From an uncultured Pleurocapsa sp. (GTDB taxonomy: Bacteria; Cyanobacteriota; Cyanobacteriia; Cyanobacteriales; Xenococcaceae), in assembly GCA_937884735.1 (NCBI GenBank), contig CAKZYI010000260.1:1-10326 (forward strand): 10,326 nt of DNA, in the 5' to 3' direction. Position 1 is the stretch's first letter. Each line of letters begins with the position of its first letter. Under the pieces are notes generated by a model that saw only the letters and a list, made by a program, of their open reading frames with translations, was not told the origin of the DNA and made no database searches. Positions 1 to 6,880 of this stretch are shown piece after piece. The translations under genes were made by a program, and so were the position numbers.

Positions 1-19
1 AATCATGAAAAAACTGCAA

Positions 20-39
20 GCTAAACTGCGCTAAACTAC
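20..39. repeat. 10-bp near-perfect tandem duplication at the ClC 5' end
   Basis: GCTAAACTGC at 20-29 is followed directly by GCTAAACTAC at 30-39, matching at 9 of 10 bases. A 10-bp duplication shifts the reading frame by one. It lies where the N-terminus of the ClC protein should be encoded. It may be part of the lesion that removed a normal start codon. Confidence 0.6.
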
Positions 40-124
40 ATGGTAAGCAAGTAGTGCCCTCGATACTCGCTATGCCCTGATTGAAGCTTGTCTGATTGGA
101 TTATTCTCAGCACTTGCTGCGGTA

Positions 125-2623
125 TTGCTCAAGCAGGGTATTGGCTGGCTGGGAGGGTGGCGTATCAGAAGTATCAATATTGCTGGAGCCAAGGTTGTTT
201 TACCCTTAGTAGGTTTGTTTTTTGGCACATTGGCAGGTGGTATTATCGAGCTTTTATCCCCTTCTGCTGCGGGGGGTGGTATTCCTCAAGTCAAGGCTGC
301 TTTGGCCAAATATCCAGTTGTTTTAAATTTGAGAACGGCTTTAGTTAAAACTGTCGCCACGATTTTTATTGTCGGTGCGGGCTTTACCCTTGGTCGTCGA
401 GGTCCCACGGTTCATATAGGAGCAGCATTAGGAGCGCAGGTAAGTCGTTGGATTCCTAATTCTCCAACAAATCGTCGTCAAATGATTGCAGCAGGGGCGG
501 CAGCAGGTTTGGCAGCGGGTTTTAATACGCCGATCGCAGGGGTATTATTTGTTGTAGAAGAGTTGATGCGGGATATTTCTGGTCTAACTTTAGAAACGGC
601 GATCGCAGCTTCCTTTACGGGGGCTGTTGTCTCTCGCATTTTGGGTTCGACGGATATTAATGTACCTCTGGCAGTAATTGATTCTGCCCGTCGGGGCAGT
701 TTTGCTATTCCTGAAATCCCTTTTTATATTTTGCTTGGTATCTTGGCAGGAGTTTTGGGAGGAGTATTTAACCAGGCAATTATTCGGGGTATGAAACTTG
801 GTCGTAGTTTACCTTTGCCCATACCACTAAGAATTGGCTTGGCTGGCTTAATATCAGGTTTAATCGTGGCTTGGCTGCCACCTTTTTTTCAAGACAATGC
901 AGGCTTGCGAGAATTGCTAATTGCAGGTCAGTTTACTTGGCAAACCACTGCAATGGTATTTATCGCTCAATTTTGTCTGACGATTTTGGCTTATAGTGCG
1001 GGTGCCCCAGGGGGTTTGTTTGCTCCTGCTTTAGTATTGGGTTCGGCTTTGGGCTATTTAGTCGGTCTAGTCGAAGTAGCCACAATTCATTCTGAGTCTC
1101 CCTATACCTTTGCTTTTGCAGGGATGGCTGCATTTTTTACTTCAGTAGTAAGAGTCCCCGTAACAGCAATTATCATTATCTTTGAGATGACTGCTGATTT
1201 TAATTTAGTCTTACCTTTAATGATTAGCTCGGCGATCGCCTATATTGTTGCAGAAAGCGTATCTCAAGGTTCTTTATACGAACATTTACTAGAAGCCAGC
1301 GGCATTGAAATTACCGAAGAACATCCCCAAAATGATTTTATGTCGGAGTTAACCGCCGATGATGTTATGGAATCCAAAGTAGAAACTCTCGAAAGCGATC
1401 TTTCTTTGCCCAAGGTGATTCAAGCTATGTCGCGATCGCATCATCGGGGTTTTCCTGTGGTGGATGATGGCAAGCTAGTCGGCATAATTACTCAGTCGGA
1501 TATTCCCAAGGACAGTAGCCAGACTACCAGTGCGCTGCTGAGAGATATTATGACTCCCCAGCCAATTTCTGTCTGTCCTGATACTTCCCTAGCAGATGTT
1601 TTATATTTACTCAACCGCTATCAGTTGTCTCGTCTTCCTGTTACCGAAGGCTATAAACTTTTGGGTATCATTACCCGCAGCGATATTATCAAAGCAGAAG
1701 CCAAGCAGCTAAATTTCGACCTTCAGCACAAAGCTATTTCTCAGCCTTCCTATGTAGTTTATCAAACCCGTTCTCCCGCCACAGGAAAAGGACGAATCTT
1801 ATTACCTTTAGGAAATCCCGATAATCTAAACTCATTATTAAAAATAGCAGGAGCGATCGCCCTTCAACATCAATACGAAATTGAATTTTTGCGCGTCACC
1901 TGTGTTCCAAATCATATTTATCCCGCTCAAGCTTCCGTAGAAATCACTCAAGTTCGTCAGTTGATGGAAAAGCTAGAAAGTTGGGGACAAAAATCAGCAA
2001 TTCCTGTCCATACACAAGTGCGTGTTGCCACAGACGTGGGTGAAGCAATTCTCGAATCGATCAACAAAGAACATATTTATTTACTGCTGATGGGTTGGAA
2101 AGGTAATGCTGGAATCGAATCAATTTTTAGTAATGTAGTTGACTACCTAATTAAAGAAGCTCCTTGCGACTTAATGTTAGTTAAGCTCGGTCAATCTTCC
2201 TATGCTTTCCCCAAACAGCTAGAGTTGCGACATCGGTGGTTAATACCTACTACTGGAGGCGATCGCATTAATAAGTTGCTTTCCATATTGACTGCTCTGA
2301 CTCACTTAGATTCTGTTCCTCCCAAAATACAGCTATGTCAGGTTTATACTCCAGAAAAACCCCATCTTTCTCAACCTGATTTTATTCACGCTGCTAATGT
2401 CCTCCAAGAGCATCTTCACTGCTTAATTGTGCCATTAAGAATTTCAGCCTATTCTATTTCTGAAACCATCATTAGTTTAGTTAAAAATAAAAAGTACGGT
2501 TTGGTTATTTTAGGAGCAAGTAACGAAGGATTGCTCCAAAATGTGGTTAAAGGCAATATTCCTGAAGCGATCGCCAAACAGGTGAATACTACTGTAATTA
2601 TTTTTCGTAGTTTTAATTCATAA
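125..2623 (+). CDS. ClC-family chloride channel/transporter with CBS pair and two Usp-like domains
   Basis: Inner-membrane anion channel or transporter. Residues below count from TTG 125. The ClC membrane domain fills about 1-390, with GGGIP at 50-54, GRRGP at 90-94, the paired glutamates of the internal proton site at 145-146, GGLFAP at 296-301 and the pore tyrosine at 385. Two CBS motifs follow (about 411-465 and 470-525), normally a nucleotide-binding regulatory pair. Two universal-stress-like alpha/beta domains follow (about 555-690 and 702-832). The selectivity-filter serine is Gly (GSGIP becomes GGGIP) and the gating glutamate of GREGP is Arg92. The frame is open from position 47 and residues encoded at 50-124 look like ClC helix B, so TTG 125 is only the first standard start codon and cuts that helix; the true start is probably upstream and disrupted. 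HIP1 sites inside the gene argue against recent foreign origin. Family assignment is firm; transport mechanism is inference. Confidence 0.92.
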   Translation: MLKQGIGWLGGWRIRSINIAGAKVVLPLVGLFFGTLAGGIIELLSPSAAGGGIPQVKAALAKYPVVLNLRTALVKTVATIFIVGAGFTLGRRGPTVHIGAALGAQVSRWIPNSPTNRRQMIAAGAAAGLAAGFNTPIAGVLFVVEELMRDISGLTLETAIAASFTGAVVSRILGSTDINVPLAVIDSARRGSFAIPEIPFYILLGILAGVLGGVFNQAIIRGMKLGRSLPLPIPLRIGLAGLISGLIVAWLPPFFQDNAGLRELLIAGQFTWQTTAMVFIAQFCLTILAYSAGAPGGLFAPALVLGSALGYLVGLVEVATIHSESPYTFAFAGMAAFFTSVVRVPVTAIIIIFEMTADFNLVLPLMISSAIAYIVAESVSQGSLYEHLLEASGIEITEEHPQNDFMSELTADDVMESKVETLESDLSLPKVIQAMSRSHHRGFPVVDDGKLVGIITQSDIPKDSSQTTSALLRDIMTPQPISVCPDTSLADVLYLLNRYQLSRLPVTEGYKLLGIITRSDIIKAEAKQLNFDLQHKAISQPSYVVYQTRSPATGKGRILLPLGNPDNLNSLLKIAGAIALQHQYEIEFLRVTCVPNHIYPAQASVEITQVRQLMEKLESWGQKSAIPVHTQVRVATDVGEAILESINKEHIYLLLMGWKGNAGIESIFSNVVDYLIKEAPCDLMLVKLGQSSYAFPKQLELRHRWLIPTTGGDRINKLLSILTALTHLDSVPPKIQLCQVYTPEKPHLSQPDFIHAANVLQEHLHCLIVPLRISAYSISETIISLVKNKKYGLVILGASNEGLLQNVVKGNIPEAIAKQVNTTVIIFRSFNS

Positions 2624-2688
2624 TTTTGTCAACAAAAGTGATCCAAACTACAGTTATTTTTTTTTATTTAGATCATGATAAATATAGA

Positions 2689-2714
2689 CTGAAATTTGCT
2701 GAAAAAGCATTCAG
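2689..2714 (+). terminator. Hairpin with T-rich tail after the ClC gene, possible terminator
   Basis: CTGAA (2689-2693) pairs with TTCAG (2710-2714) and TGCT (2697-2700) pairs with AGCA (2706-2709), leaving a 3-base bulge and a GAAAA loop. ATTTTCTT follows. It lies 66 bases after the ClC stop and is the best terminator-like structure there. The bulge and low GC make it a weak candidate; it could equally be part of the structured region that continues to 2840. Confidence 0.35.
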
Positions 2715-2727
2715 ATTTTCTTAACAT

Positions 2728-2747
2728 TTGTCATGGGGAAATGACAA
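2728..2747. repeat. Perfect 7-bp inverted repeat with G-rich loop
   Basis: TTGTCAT (2728-2734) and ATGACAA (2741-2747) are exact reverse complements around the 6-base loop GGGGAA. It lies 14 bases after the preceding hairpin and upstream of the zinc-ribbon gene. It could be an RNA stem-loop or a dyad operator for a dimeric repressor; the sequence does not decide between them. Confidence 0.55.
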
Positions 2748-2774
2748 GTATCTTGATTTAGAAACGTAGATATG

Positions 2775-2840
2775 TTGCGTATCTTCACATTTTCCTCATA
2801 TCTCTAAAATTTTATTTATATTAGAGATATATATACGCAA
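2775..2840 (+). promoter_or_regulatory. Nested inverted repeats in the leader of the zinc-ribbon gene
   Basis: The inner arms ATATCTCTAA (2798-2807) and TTAGAGATAT (2821-2830) are perfect 10-base complements around a 13-base AT loop. The outer arms TTGCGTAT (2775-2782) and ATACGCAA (2833-2840) are perfect 8-base complements. On the right the two arms are separated by only 2 bases, on the left by 15, so both could form together as one bulged stem. It ends 56 bases before ATG 2897. A structured 5' leader, a small RNA or a regulator site are all possible; no known riboswitch family was recognised. Confidence 0.5.
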
Positions 2841-2896
2841 AAATAACCAAGTTTTAAACATCTTTCCTTTAAATTAAATTACGGTAAGTAAAAATC

Positions 2897-3115
2897 ATGA
2901 ATGCTAACAATTCTTGCCCCTGTTGCTCTGACCAAATGCTCCGACACCTTAGTAATAGCCATAGTTACTGGTACTGTCGTAGTTGTCGGATTGAAATGCC
3001 CGACCTAGAACGAAAGAAAGTAGTTAACAAAAAGACTACAATAAAGTTTCTTTCTGATTCCATAAAATCAACCGTTCCGCAAGGTTCAAATGTTAAAACA
3101 ATCGTTAGTTTTTAA
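2897..3115 (+). CDS. Small zinc-ribbon-type protein of unknown function
   Basis: Encodes 72 residues. Two cysteine pairs near the N-terminus (C7, C9 and C10 in CPCC, then C27 and C30 in YCRSC) can form a four-cysteine zinc ribbon. SD follows the first knuckle, and a Tyr-Trp-Tyr stretch precedes the second. The C-terminal half is basic and lysine/serine-rich with no motif and looks disordered. I recall short cyanobacterial proteins with this CPCCSD-type knuckle, but no function is established that I can name. Only a weak purine-rich match (GGTAAG) precedes the ATG. The long structured spacer upstream suggests its own transcription unit. It could bind nucleic acid or be an adaptor protein; nothing in the sequence decides. 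Confidence 0.75.
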   Translation: MNANNSCPCCSDQMLRHLSNSHSYWYCRSCRIEMPDLERKKVVNKKTTIKFLSDSIKSTVPQGSNVKTIVSF

Positions 3116-3119
3116 GAAC

Positions 3120-3138
3120 TAAATTTAAAATAAATTTA
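3120..3138. terminator. AT-only dyad between convergent genes, weak terminator candidate
   Basis: TAAATTTA (3120-3127) and TAAATTTA (3131-3138) are self-complementary arms around AAA, followed on the + strand by a T-rich run. It lies just after the zinc-ribbon stop and before the end of the convergent cyclase gene. With no G or C in the stem it would be unstable, so this is tentative. Confidence 0.25.
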
Positions 3139-3242
3139 ATGTTTTTGTTTTGTTGTTGATTGTAGTAGCAAATTAATAGCAATATAGAGTTTTATAAAGT
3201 AAAAATCAAATAAAGATCGATAATAAAAAAAGAAATTGATTA

Positions 3243-4982
3243 CTAGGCATTCGGATAGCAGTTTGAGTTAGTTTTGCCTATGGTAAAAGCGCGAAAGTCT
3301 TGCTCCAAACCTTTTAGTCTAAAGTTCCTACCCCGTCCCCAATCAATATTATTAAGACAATTGGCTACGGTTTCTGAAATTAGAATGGAGTTAGGAGCAG
3401 CAACGCTTTGTAAACGAGAAGCAATATTAACAACTTTGCCTACAGCGGTATAGTCTTTTCTTTGTTTCCCGCCAAACATTCCGACAACAGCTTTTCCCTG
3501 ATGAATACCGCAGCGCATTTGCAGGGGTGAGACATGGCTCATCGAAGAGTTTTTAGATTGCCATCGCTCATTTAGTTTTTCCAAATAATAGTGCATAGTT
3601 TTAGCTGTGGCGATCGCCCTTTTTGCCTGTTCGGGACAAGATAAGGATTCGGGCGCGCCAAACATTGCCATTACTCCGTCTCCCAAGAATTTATCCACTG
3701 TACCACCGCGATCAAATACAGCTTTCGTCATAGCTTCTAGGTATTCATTGAGTATTTCGGCTAAAGCAACAACTTCTAGCTGGCTAGACAAATTAGTGAA
3801 TCCAACCAAGTCGCAGAACAGAACAGTAACGCGACGCGGTTCGGGAGTAAGATCTAAGGATAGTTTGCCCGTAGCAGCTTTATTAACAATTACTGCGGGC
3901 AAAAATCGCTTGAGGACTGATTCAGTTAGATAGTTGTTTAATTCTGTAACCTTTTGATATAGCTTTGCCTGCTGTACTGCGATCGCAGCTTGAGCAGCCA
4001 CAGCTTCGGCTAGATCTATTTCAGCTTTACTCCAGTTACGGGAAGCCTGGTTTTGTCGCAGGGTAATACTACCAATAATTTCTTCTTCGACAATTAAAGG
4101 TACGATTAGTAAAGCTCTAGCCTTAGAATGCCAAGGAAGCTCATAACGAGCCATGTTCTTTTGCTTTTCAAGATCGGCAGAACAAACGGGCTTTTTAGTA
4201 TATAACAAAGCCTGTAAAATTGGGTTTTCCTTAATGGGGACGCTAGAGGTAGTAGCCTGTTGCCAATCAGGAGAATCTTGAATGATTTTTTGTGGTTCGT
4301 GGGGATTGTATAAACCAACGCATTTAACAAAGCGATCTTTTTTAGTCCACAAAGAAAGGGTACACCCGTCTACCTGCAAAGCAAAACCCAATTCTTTGGC
4401 GATCGCCGCAAACATTACAGGAGGCTCTAAGCTAGAGCGGATGGTAGCTGTAATGCGATTGATTGTGGTTTCTCTTTGAGCTAATTCTTTTAATTTCTCT
4501 CCTGCTAACATTTGAGAAATTAGTAATCTTGATTGGTTAGCCATGATATTGACAGCGTTAATTTCTTGCCGTTGCCAATTATCAGACTTTTGCAAACAGT
4601 GCATGCTCAAAGATGCAGTCAAGTTAGCCTGAGCAAATAAAGAAATATCTACACTAGAGCGTATTTTAGCTTCCAAGCAGGCTAAATAGCTAATAGATTT
4701 AAGAGAAGATAAACTTTTTCCATAGTTACGAATAATTAAATTATCATTAGGTTGTAGTCCCACACAATCTAATACTGTTAGCTTGAGTAGTTCTTTATTA
4801 ACTGGAGGAATATCGAAGCTTTTGGTGCCAAAGTAATATTTTTTTGGTTCTGAATGTAAGTGGCTAATACATAAAATAACTATATCTATACTGGGTAGTT
4901 GAACAACAGTATCGACAACAGTTTGACCTACTACTTCCCAAGATAAATCATTTAATAGTTGATCGTATTCATATTTCAGCAT
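3243..4982 (-). CDS. Class III adenylate cyclase with GAF sensory domains
   Basis: Makes cAMP from ATP; 579 residues with no obvious membrane segment, so soluble. A divergent GAF-like region covers about 1-160, a clearer GAF domain about 175-340, a short helical linker about 340-365, and the catalytic domain about 380-565. The catalytic residues are all visible: metal-binding D391 (FCDLVGF) and D435 (FLGDG), adenine-selecting K431 and D510 (KDYTAVG), and transition-state N519 and R523 (VNIASR). The Lys/Asp pair predicts ATP rather than GTP as substrate. GAF domains in cyanobacterial cyclases commonly bind cyclic nucleotides or other small ligands; which ligand is bound here cannot be read off, and no bilin-binding cysteine motif was recognised. 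It is monocistronic by layout: convergent to the zinc-ribbon gene, divergent from the acetyltransferase. No strong ribosome site precedes the ATG. Confidence 0.95.
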   Translation of the reverse strand: MLKYEYDQLLNDLSWEVVGQTVVDTVVQLPSIDIVILCISHLHSEPKKYYFGTKSFDIPPVNKELLKLTVLDCVGLQPNDNLIIRNYGKSLSSLKSISYLACLEAKIRSSVDISLFAQANLTASLSMHCLQKSDNWQRQEINAVNIMANQSRLLISQMLAGEKLKELAQRETTINRITATIRSSLEPPVMFAAIAKELGFALQVDGCTLSLWTKKDRFVKCVGLYNPHEPQKIIQDSPDWQQATTSSVPIKENPILQALLYTKKPVCSADLEKQKNMARYELPWHSKARALLIVPLIVEEEIIGSITLRQNQASRNWSKAEIDLAEAVAAQAAIAVQQAKLYQKVTELNNYLTESVLKRFLPAVIVNKAATGKLSLDLTPEPRRVTVLFCDLVGFTNLSSQLEVVALAEILNEYLEAMTKAVFDRGGTVDKFLGDGVMAMFGAPESLSCPEQAKRAIATAKTMHYYLEKLNERWQSKNSSMSHVSPLQMRCGIHQGKAVVGMFGGKQRKDYTAVGKVVNIASRLQSVAAPNSILISETVANCLNNIDWGRGRNFRLKGLEQDFRAFTIGKTNSNCYPNA

Positions 4983-5308
4983 GAATTGTATCTTAGTTAG
5001 TGATTAAAAATAGTGAATCAGAATAGTCACATAGATGTTTAATAAAAGTAAAATTAATTGGGCATAACTATTTGAAACTTCTCCTTAAACACAATAATAA
5101 ATAACTGTTAATAGCTAAGTTTAAACTAAGAAAAATAAAAATATTTTAGTCTTATATTAATCTAGTCTTATTGCCCAACAATAGGAGGCATAATTATATT
5201 ATTCCCAAACAGGCAGTCAAACATAAACTTTCTCAACTAACCTTGGGATTTATTTCGTTGTATATAGTCCAAAAAATAATTTAAAAAACTATAATTATCT
5301 CTTCCTTA
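4983..5308. other. 326-base AT-rich divergent spacer between cyclase and acetyltransferase
   Basis: No convincing coding frame or RNA gene was seen. It must hold the promoters of both flanking genes. Visible elements are a 9-base direct repeat TAGTCTTAT at 5147-5155 and 5163-5171, with starts 16 bases apart, and a distant inverted pair TTGGGCA (5058-5064) and TGCCCAA (5172-5178). A TATAAT hexamer is annotated separately. Confidence 0.6.
5290..5295 (+). promoter_or_regulatory. TATAAT -10-like hexamer just before the GNAT start
   Basis: A perfect TATAAT ends 13 bases before ATG 5309. Transcription from it would begin about 7 bases downstream, leaving a leader of only a few bases. That fits the lack of any Shine-Dalgarno sequence in front of this gene. 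No good -35 hexamer sits 16-18 bases upstream, so in AT-rich DNA this may be chance. Confidence 0.3.
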
Positions 5309-5923
5309 ATGATTCTCAAATCTAATGTCAACAACAATTTATCCTTAACTATTCATCAGGCTGAACTAGAAGATACCAGAACTGTTAGCTCAATTTTAGC
5401 CAAAAGTTTTTATGAATTTCCTGAGTTTATTAATTGGGTTTATCCTTTCTTGCAATTTACTATTAATGAAGATTTGCGCTATCGCTTGCGTTCTCGTTCG
5501 CCAGTTTATGCTTGTTTGATAGCAAAAATAGCTAATCCAGACTGGAGAGGAGTAACGGAAAATAAGTCATACGAAAATATTTCTCAGTCAGAAACTATAA
5601 TTGTTGGAACAGCCGAAATTGCTCTACGTTCGGCTTCATTTTGGTCAAATGAACCTCAATATCCCTATATTTCTAATTTAGCTGTTAGGCAAAATTATCG
5701 TCGTCTAGGTATTGGGAGTCAGCTTCTAGCTAAATGTGAAGAAATCGCCTTAGATTGGGGATATGTAGAAACTCGTCTTCATGTTTTAGATAAAAATGAT
5801 TCTGCAAAACAACTCTATTGTCATAACGGCTATCAAATTTCACAAATAGAAGCTAATTGGGGAAATTTATGGCTTGATTATTCTCCTCGTTTACTATTAA
5901 AAAAACAAATTAAAACAAATTAA
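5309..5923 (+). CDS. GNAT-family N-acetyltransferase
   Basis: Transfers an acetyl group from acetyl-CoA to an amine on a small molecule or protein; the substrate is unknown. It has 204 residues, longer than a minimal GNAT because of an insertion at about 75-95. The core is clear: a beta strand (YISNLAV, about 120-126), then the acetyl-CoA pyrophosphate loop R131-R-L-G134-I-G136 and its helix, then a second strand and DKNDSAKQLY at 161-170 with the usual C-terminal tyrosine (Y170), ending in the NGY turn (173-175). The layout resembles RimI-type and general cyanobacterial acetyltransferases. ATG 5309 is the only methionine before the conserved core and has no ribosome site. The gene ends inside a 10-bp tandem repeat. 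It leads three co-directional genes, but the 118-base gap to the next makes one operon uncertain. It contains no HIP1 site. Confidence 0.88.
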   Translation: MILKSNVNNNLSLTIHQAELEDTRTVSSILAKSFYEFPEFINWVYPFLQFTINEDLRYRLRSRSPVYACLIAKIANPDWRGVTENKSYENISQSETIIVGTAEIALRSASFWSNEPQYPYISNLAVRQNYRRLGIGSQLLAKCEEIALDWGYVETRLHVLDKNDSAKQLYCHNGYQISQIEANWGNLWLDYSPRLLLKKQIKTN

Positions 5924-5925
5924 AA
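5902..5925. repeat. Period-10 tandem repeat across the GNAT stop codon
   Basis: The unit AACAAATTAA occurs twice in direct succession (5904-5913 and 5914-5923), and the periodicity holds over 5902-5925. It encodes the last residues (KQIKTN) and the TAA stop. A 10-base duplication changes frame, so it probably altered the extreme C-terminus, likely without functional effect. Confidence 0.5.
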
Positions 5926-6041
5926 TCTATTCATAGTAAGCAATCAAGCAATTTATTAATCTTAGTGTTCGTTTTGTAATTATGATGCTAAGTTTAAGAT
6001 GATCTGCTAAAGTTTTGAGCTTGGGCAATGGTACATAAAGG

Positions 6042-6497
6042 GTGAAAGAGCAAAATAAAGACAATAAACCACAAATCAAACAGCTTTTGTCAAGATTACA
6101 AAAACAAGAGTTGTTGATAGTTAATCCTCGTCGTAAAAATGGTTTGATAGTCTATAAAAAGTATCATGCAGAATTTATTGGTCCAGGAGCAATTGTCGGT
6201 GGAAACTTCGATATGGATGCAGTAAATATTATCCCTGTTGGTAATCTTTCTTTTGTTTTGCCTCAAAACTCTCCCGAACGTAGGCAAGCTTATAAAATGA
6301 GGAGACAATGGGTTCGCCTAACCAAGCAGATTATAGATAATCCTAAGTCCACAGAAAGAGCGCAGGTGATCTTAAATCAATTTGAGCATTGGTTTGATGT
6401 AGAAACAGTGGCTAATTTACCTGATGAAGCTTTTGCTCTGCTAGTCGGTGTTTTGCCTCAGACAATTCGCAAAGTAAGAAACACAGAGCTTTTATAA
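6042..6497 (+). CDS. Unrecognised 151-residue soluble protein
   Basis: I do not recognise a family with a known function. The protein is soluble and mixed alpha/beta. Residues about 10-75 look like a compact beta-rich unit containing IVNPRRKNG, YHAEF and a glycine-rich GPGAIVGGNFDMDAV stretch. Residues 80-150 are mostly helical and basic, ending in a hydrophobic LPDEAFALLVGVLPQTIR segment. There are no cysteines, signal peptide or membrane helix. The start is GTG 6042: the frame is closed by TAA at 6036-6038, so no earlier start is possible. The purine run AAAGG sits too close to act as a normal ribosome site. A five-codon frame from ATG 6028 ends in a TGA overlapping this GTG. The DUF2470 gene follows 39 bases later on the same strand, suggesting co-transcription. 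Confidence 0.78.
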   Translation: MKEQNKDNKPQIKQLLSRLQKQELLIVNPRRKNGLIVYKKYHAEFIGPGAIVGGNFDMDAVNIIPVGNLSFVLPQNSPERRQAYKMRRQWVRLTKQIIDNPKSTERAQVILNQFEHWFDVETVANLPDEAFALLVGVLPQTIRKVRNTELL

Positions 6498-6536
6498 TAA
6501 AAACTATTGCAATTAAATTAATCTAATCAAATTTCT

Positions 6537-6815
6537 ATGTCTGAAGCAATTACACCAGCAATTAGCGATCGCATTTGTAAACATATGAACGAAGATCATG
6601 GCGATGCGATCGCATTGTATGCAAAAGCCTTTGGTAATGCACCCGAGACTGAAACTGCAACTATGGATTCTATCGATCCTCAAGGAATGAATATTTCAGC
6701 ACAGATTGCAGGGGAGACAATACCCGTTAGAGTTGAATTCGATCATACTTTAGCAGATGCAGCAGATGCTCATCATACTTTGGTAGCCATGATTAAGGTA
6801 GCTAAGACAGTATAG
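6537..6815 (+). CDS. Stand-alone DUF2470 (HugZ C-terminal-like) protein, possible heme binder
   Basis: A 92-residue single-domain DUF2470 protein. This domain normally forms the C-terminal part of HugZ-type heme-degrading or pyridoxamine-oxidase-like proteins. The signature lies near the N-terminus: H16, M17, N18, E19, D20, H21, G22, D23, followed by the helix AIALYAKAF. The central DSIDPQGM (44-51) and the C-terminal histidine-bearing helix (DAHHTLVAMI) also fit. From memory, a cyanobacterial stand-alone member (Dri1 of Synechocystis) binds heme through His21 and acts on succinate dehydrogenase and iron/heme balance; the histidine position agrees here, but equivalence is inferred. Start ATG 6537 fits the family length. 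It follows the 151-residue gene by 39 bases, and a TATAAT hexamer overlaps that gene's stop (6493-6498), so it may also have its own promoter. Two HIP1 sites lie inside. Confidence 0.88.
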   Translation: MSEAITPAISDRICKHMNEDHGDAIALYAKAFGNAPETETATMDSIDPQGMNISAQIAGETIPVRVEFDHTLADAADAHHTLVAMIKVAKTV

Positions 6816-6828
6816 CCTATAATTTATT

Positions 6829-6880
6829 AACCTATAACTTTTCTGGAATATCGATCTTTTATTCTGATGGGTTATGGGTT
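6829..6880. terminator. Long-loop inverted repeat between convergent genes
   Basis: AACCTATAAC (6829-6838) pairs with GTTATGGGTT (6871-6880) over 10 bases with one G-T wobble, around a 32-base loop. The right arm overlaps the last codons of the DUF429 gene. It sits where a bidirectional terminator would be expected, but the long loop and lack of a clear T tract make it tentative. Confidence 0.22.

Noticed and set aside
88..348. An 86-residue + strand frame inside the ClC gene
   Set aside because: It overlaps conserved ClC helices in another frame and its translation is rich in Cys/Trp with no family pattern; it is a shadow.
2624..2665. TTTTG/CAAAA hairpin plus a nine-T run just after the ClC stop
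   Set aside because: The stem is only 5 AT-rich pairs and the T run lies about 19 bases further on, so it does not fit an intrinsic terminator.
3200..3242. A-rich tract after the cyclase stop as its terminator
   Set aside because: On the - strand it gives a T-rich run but no preceding GC stem, so no terminator can be supported.
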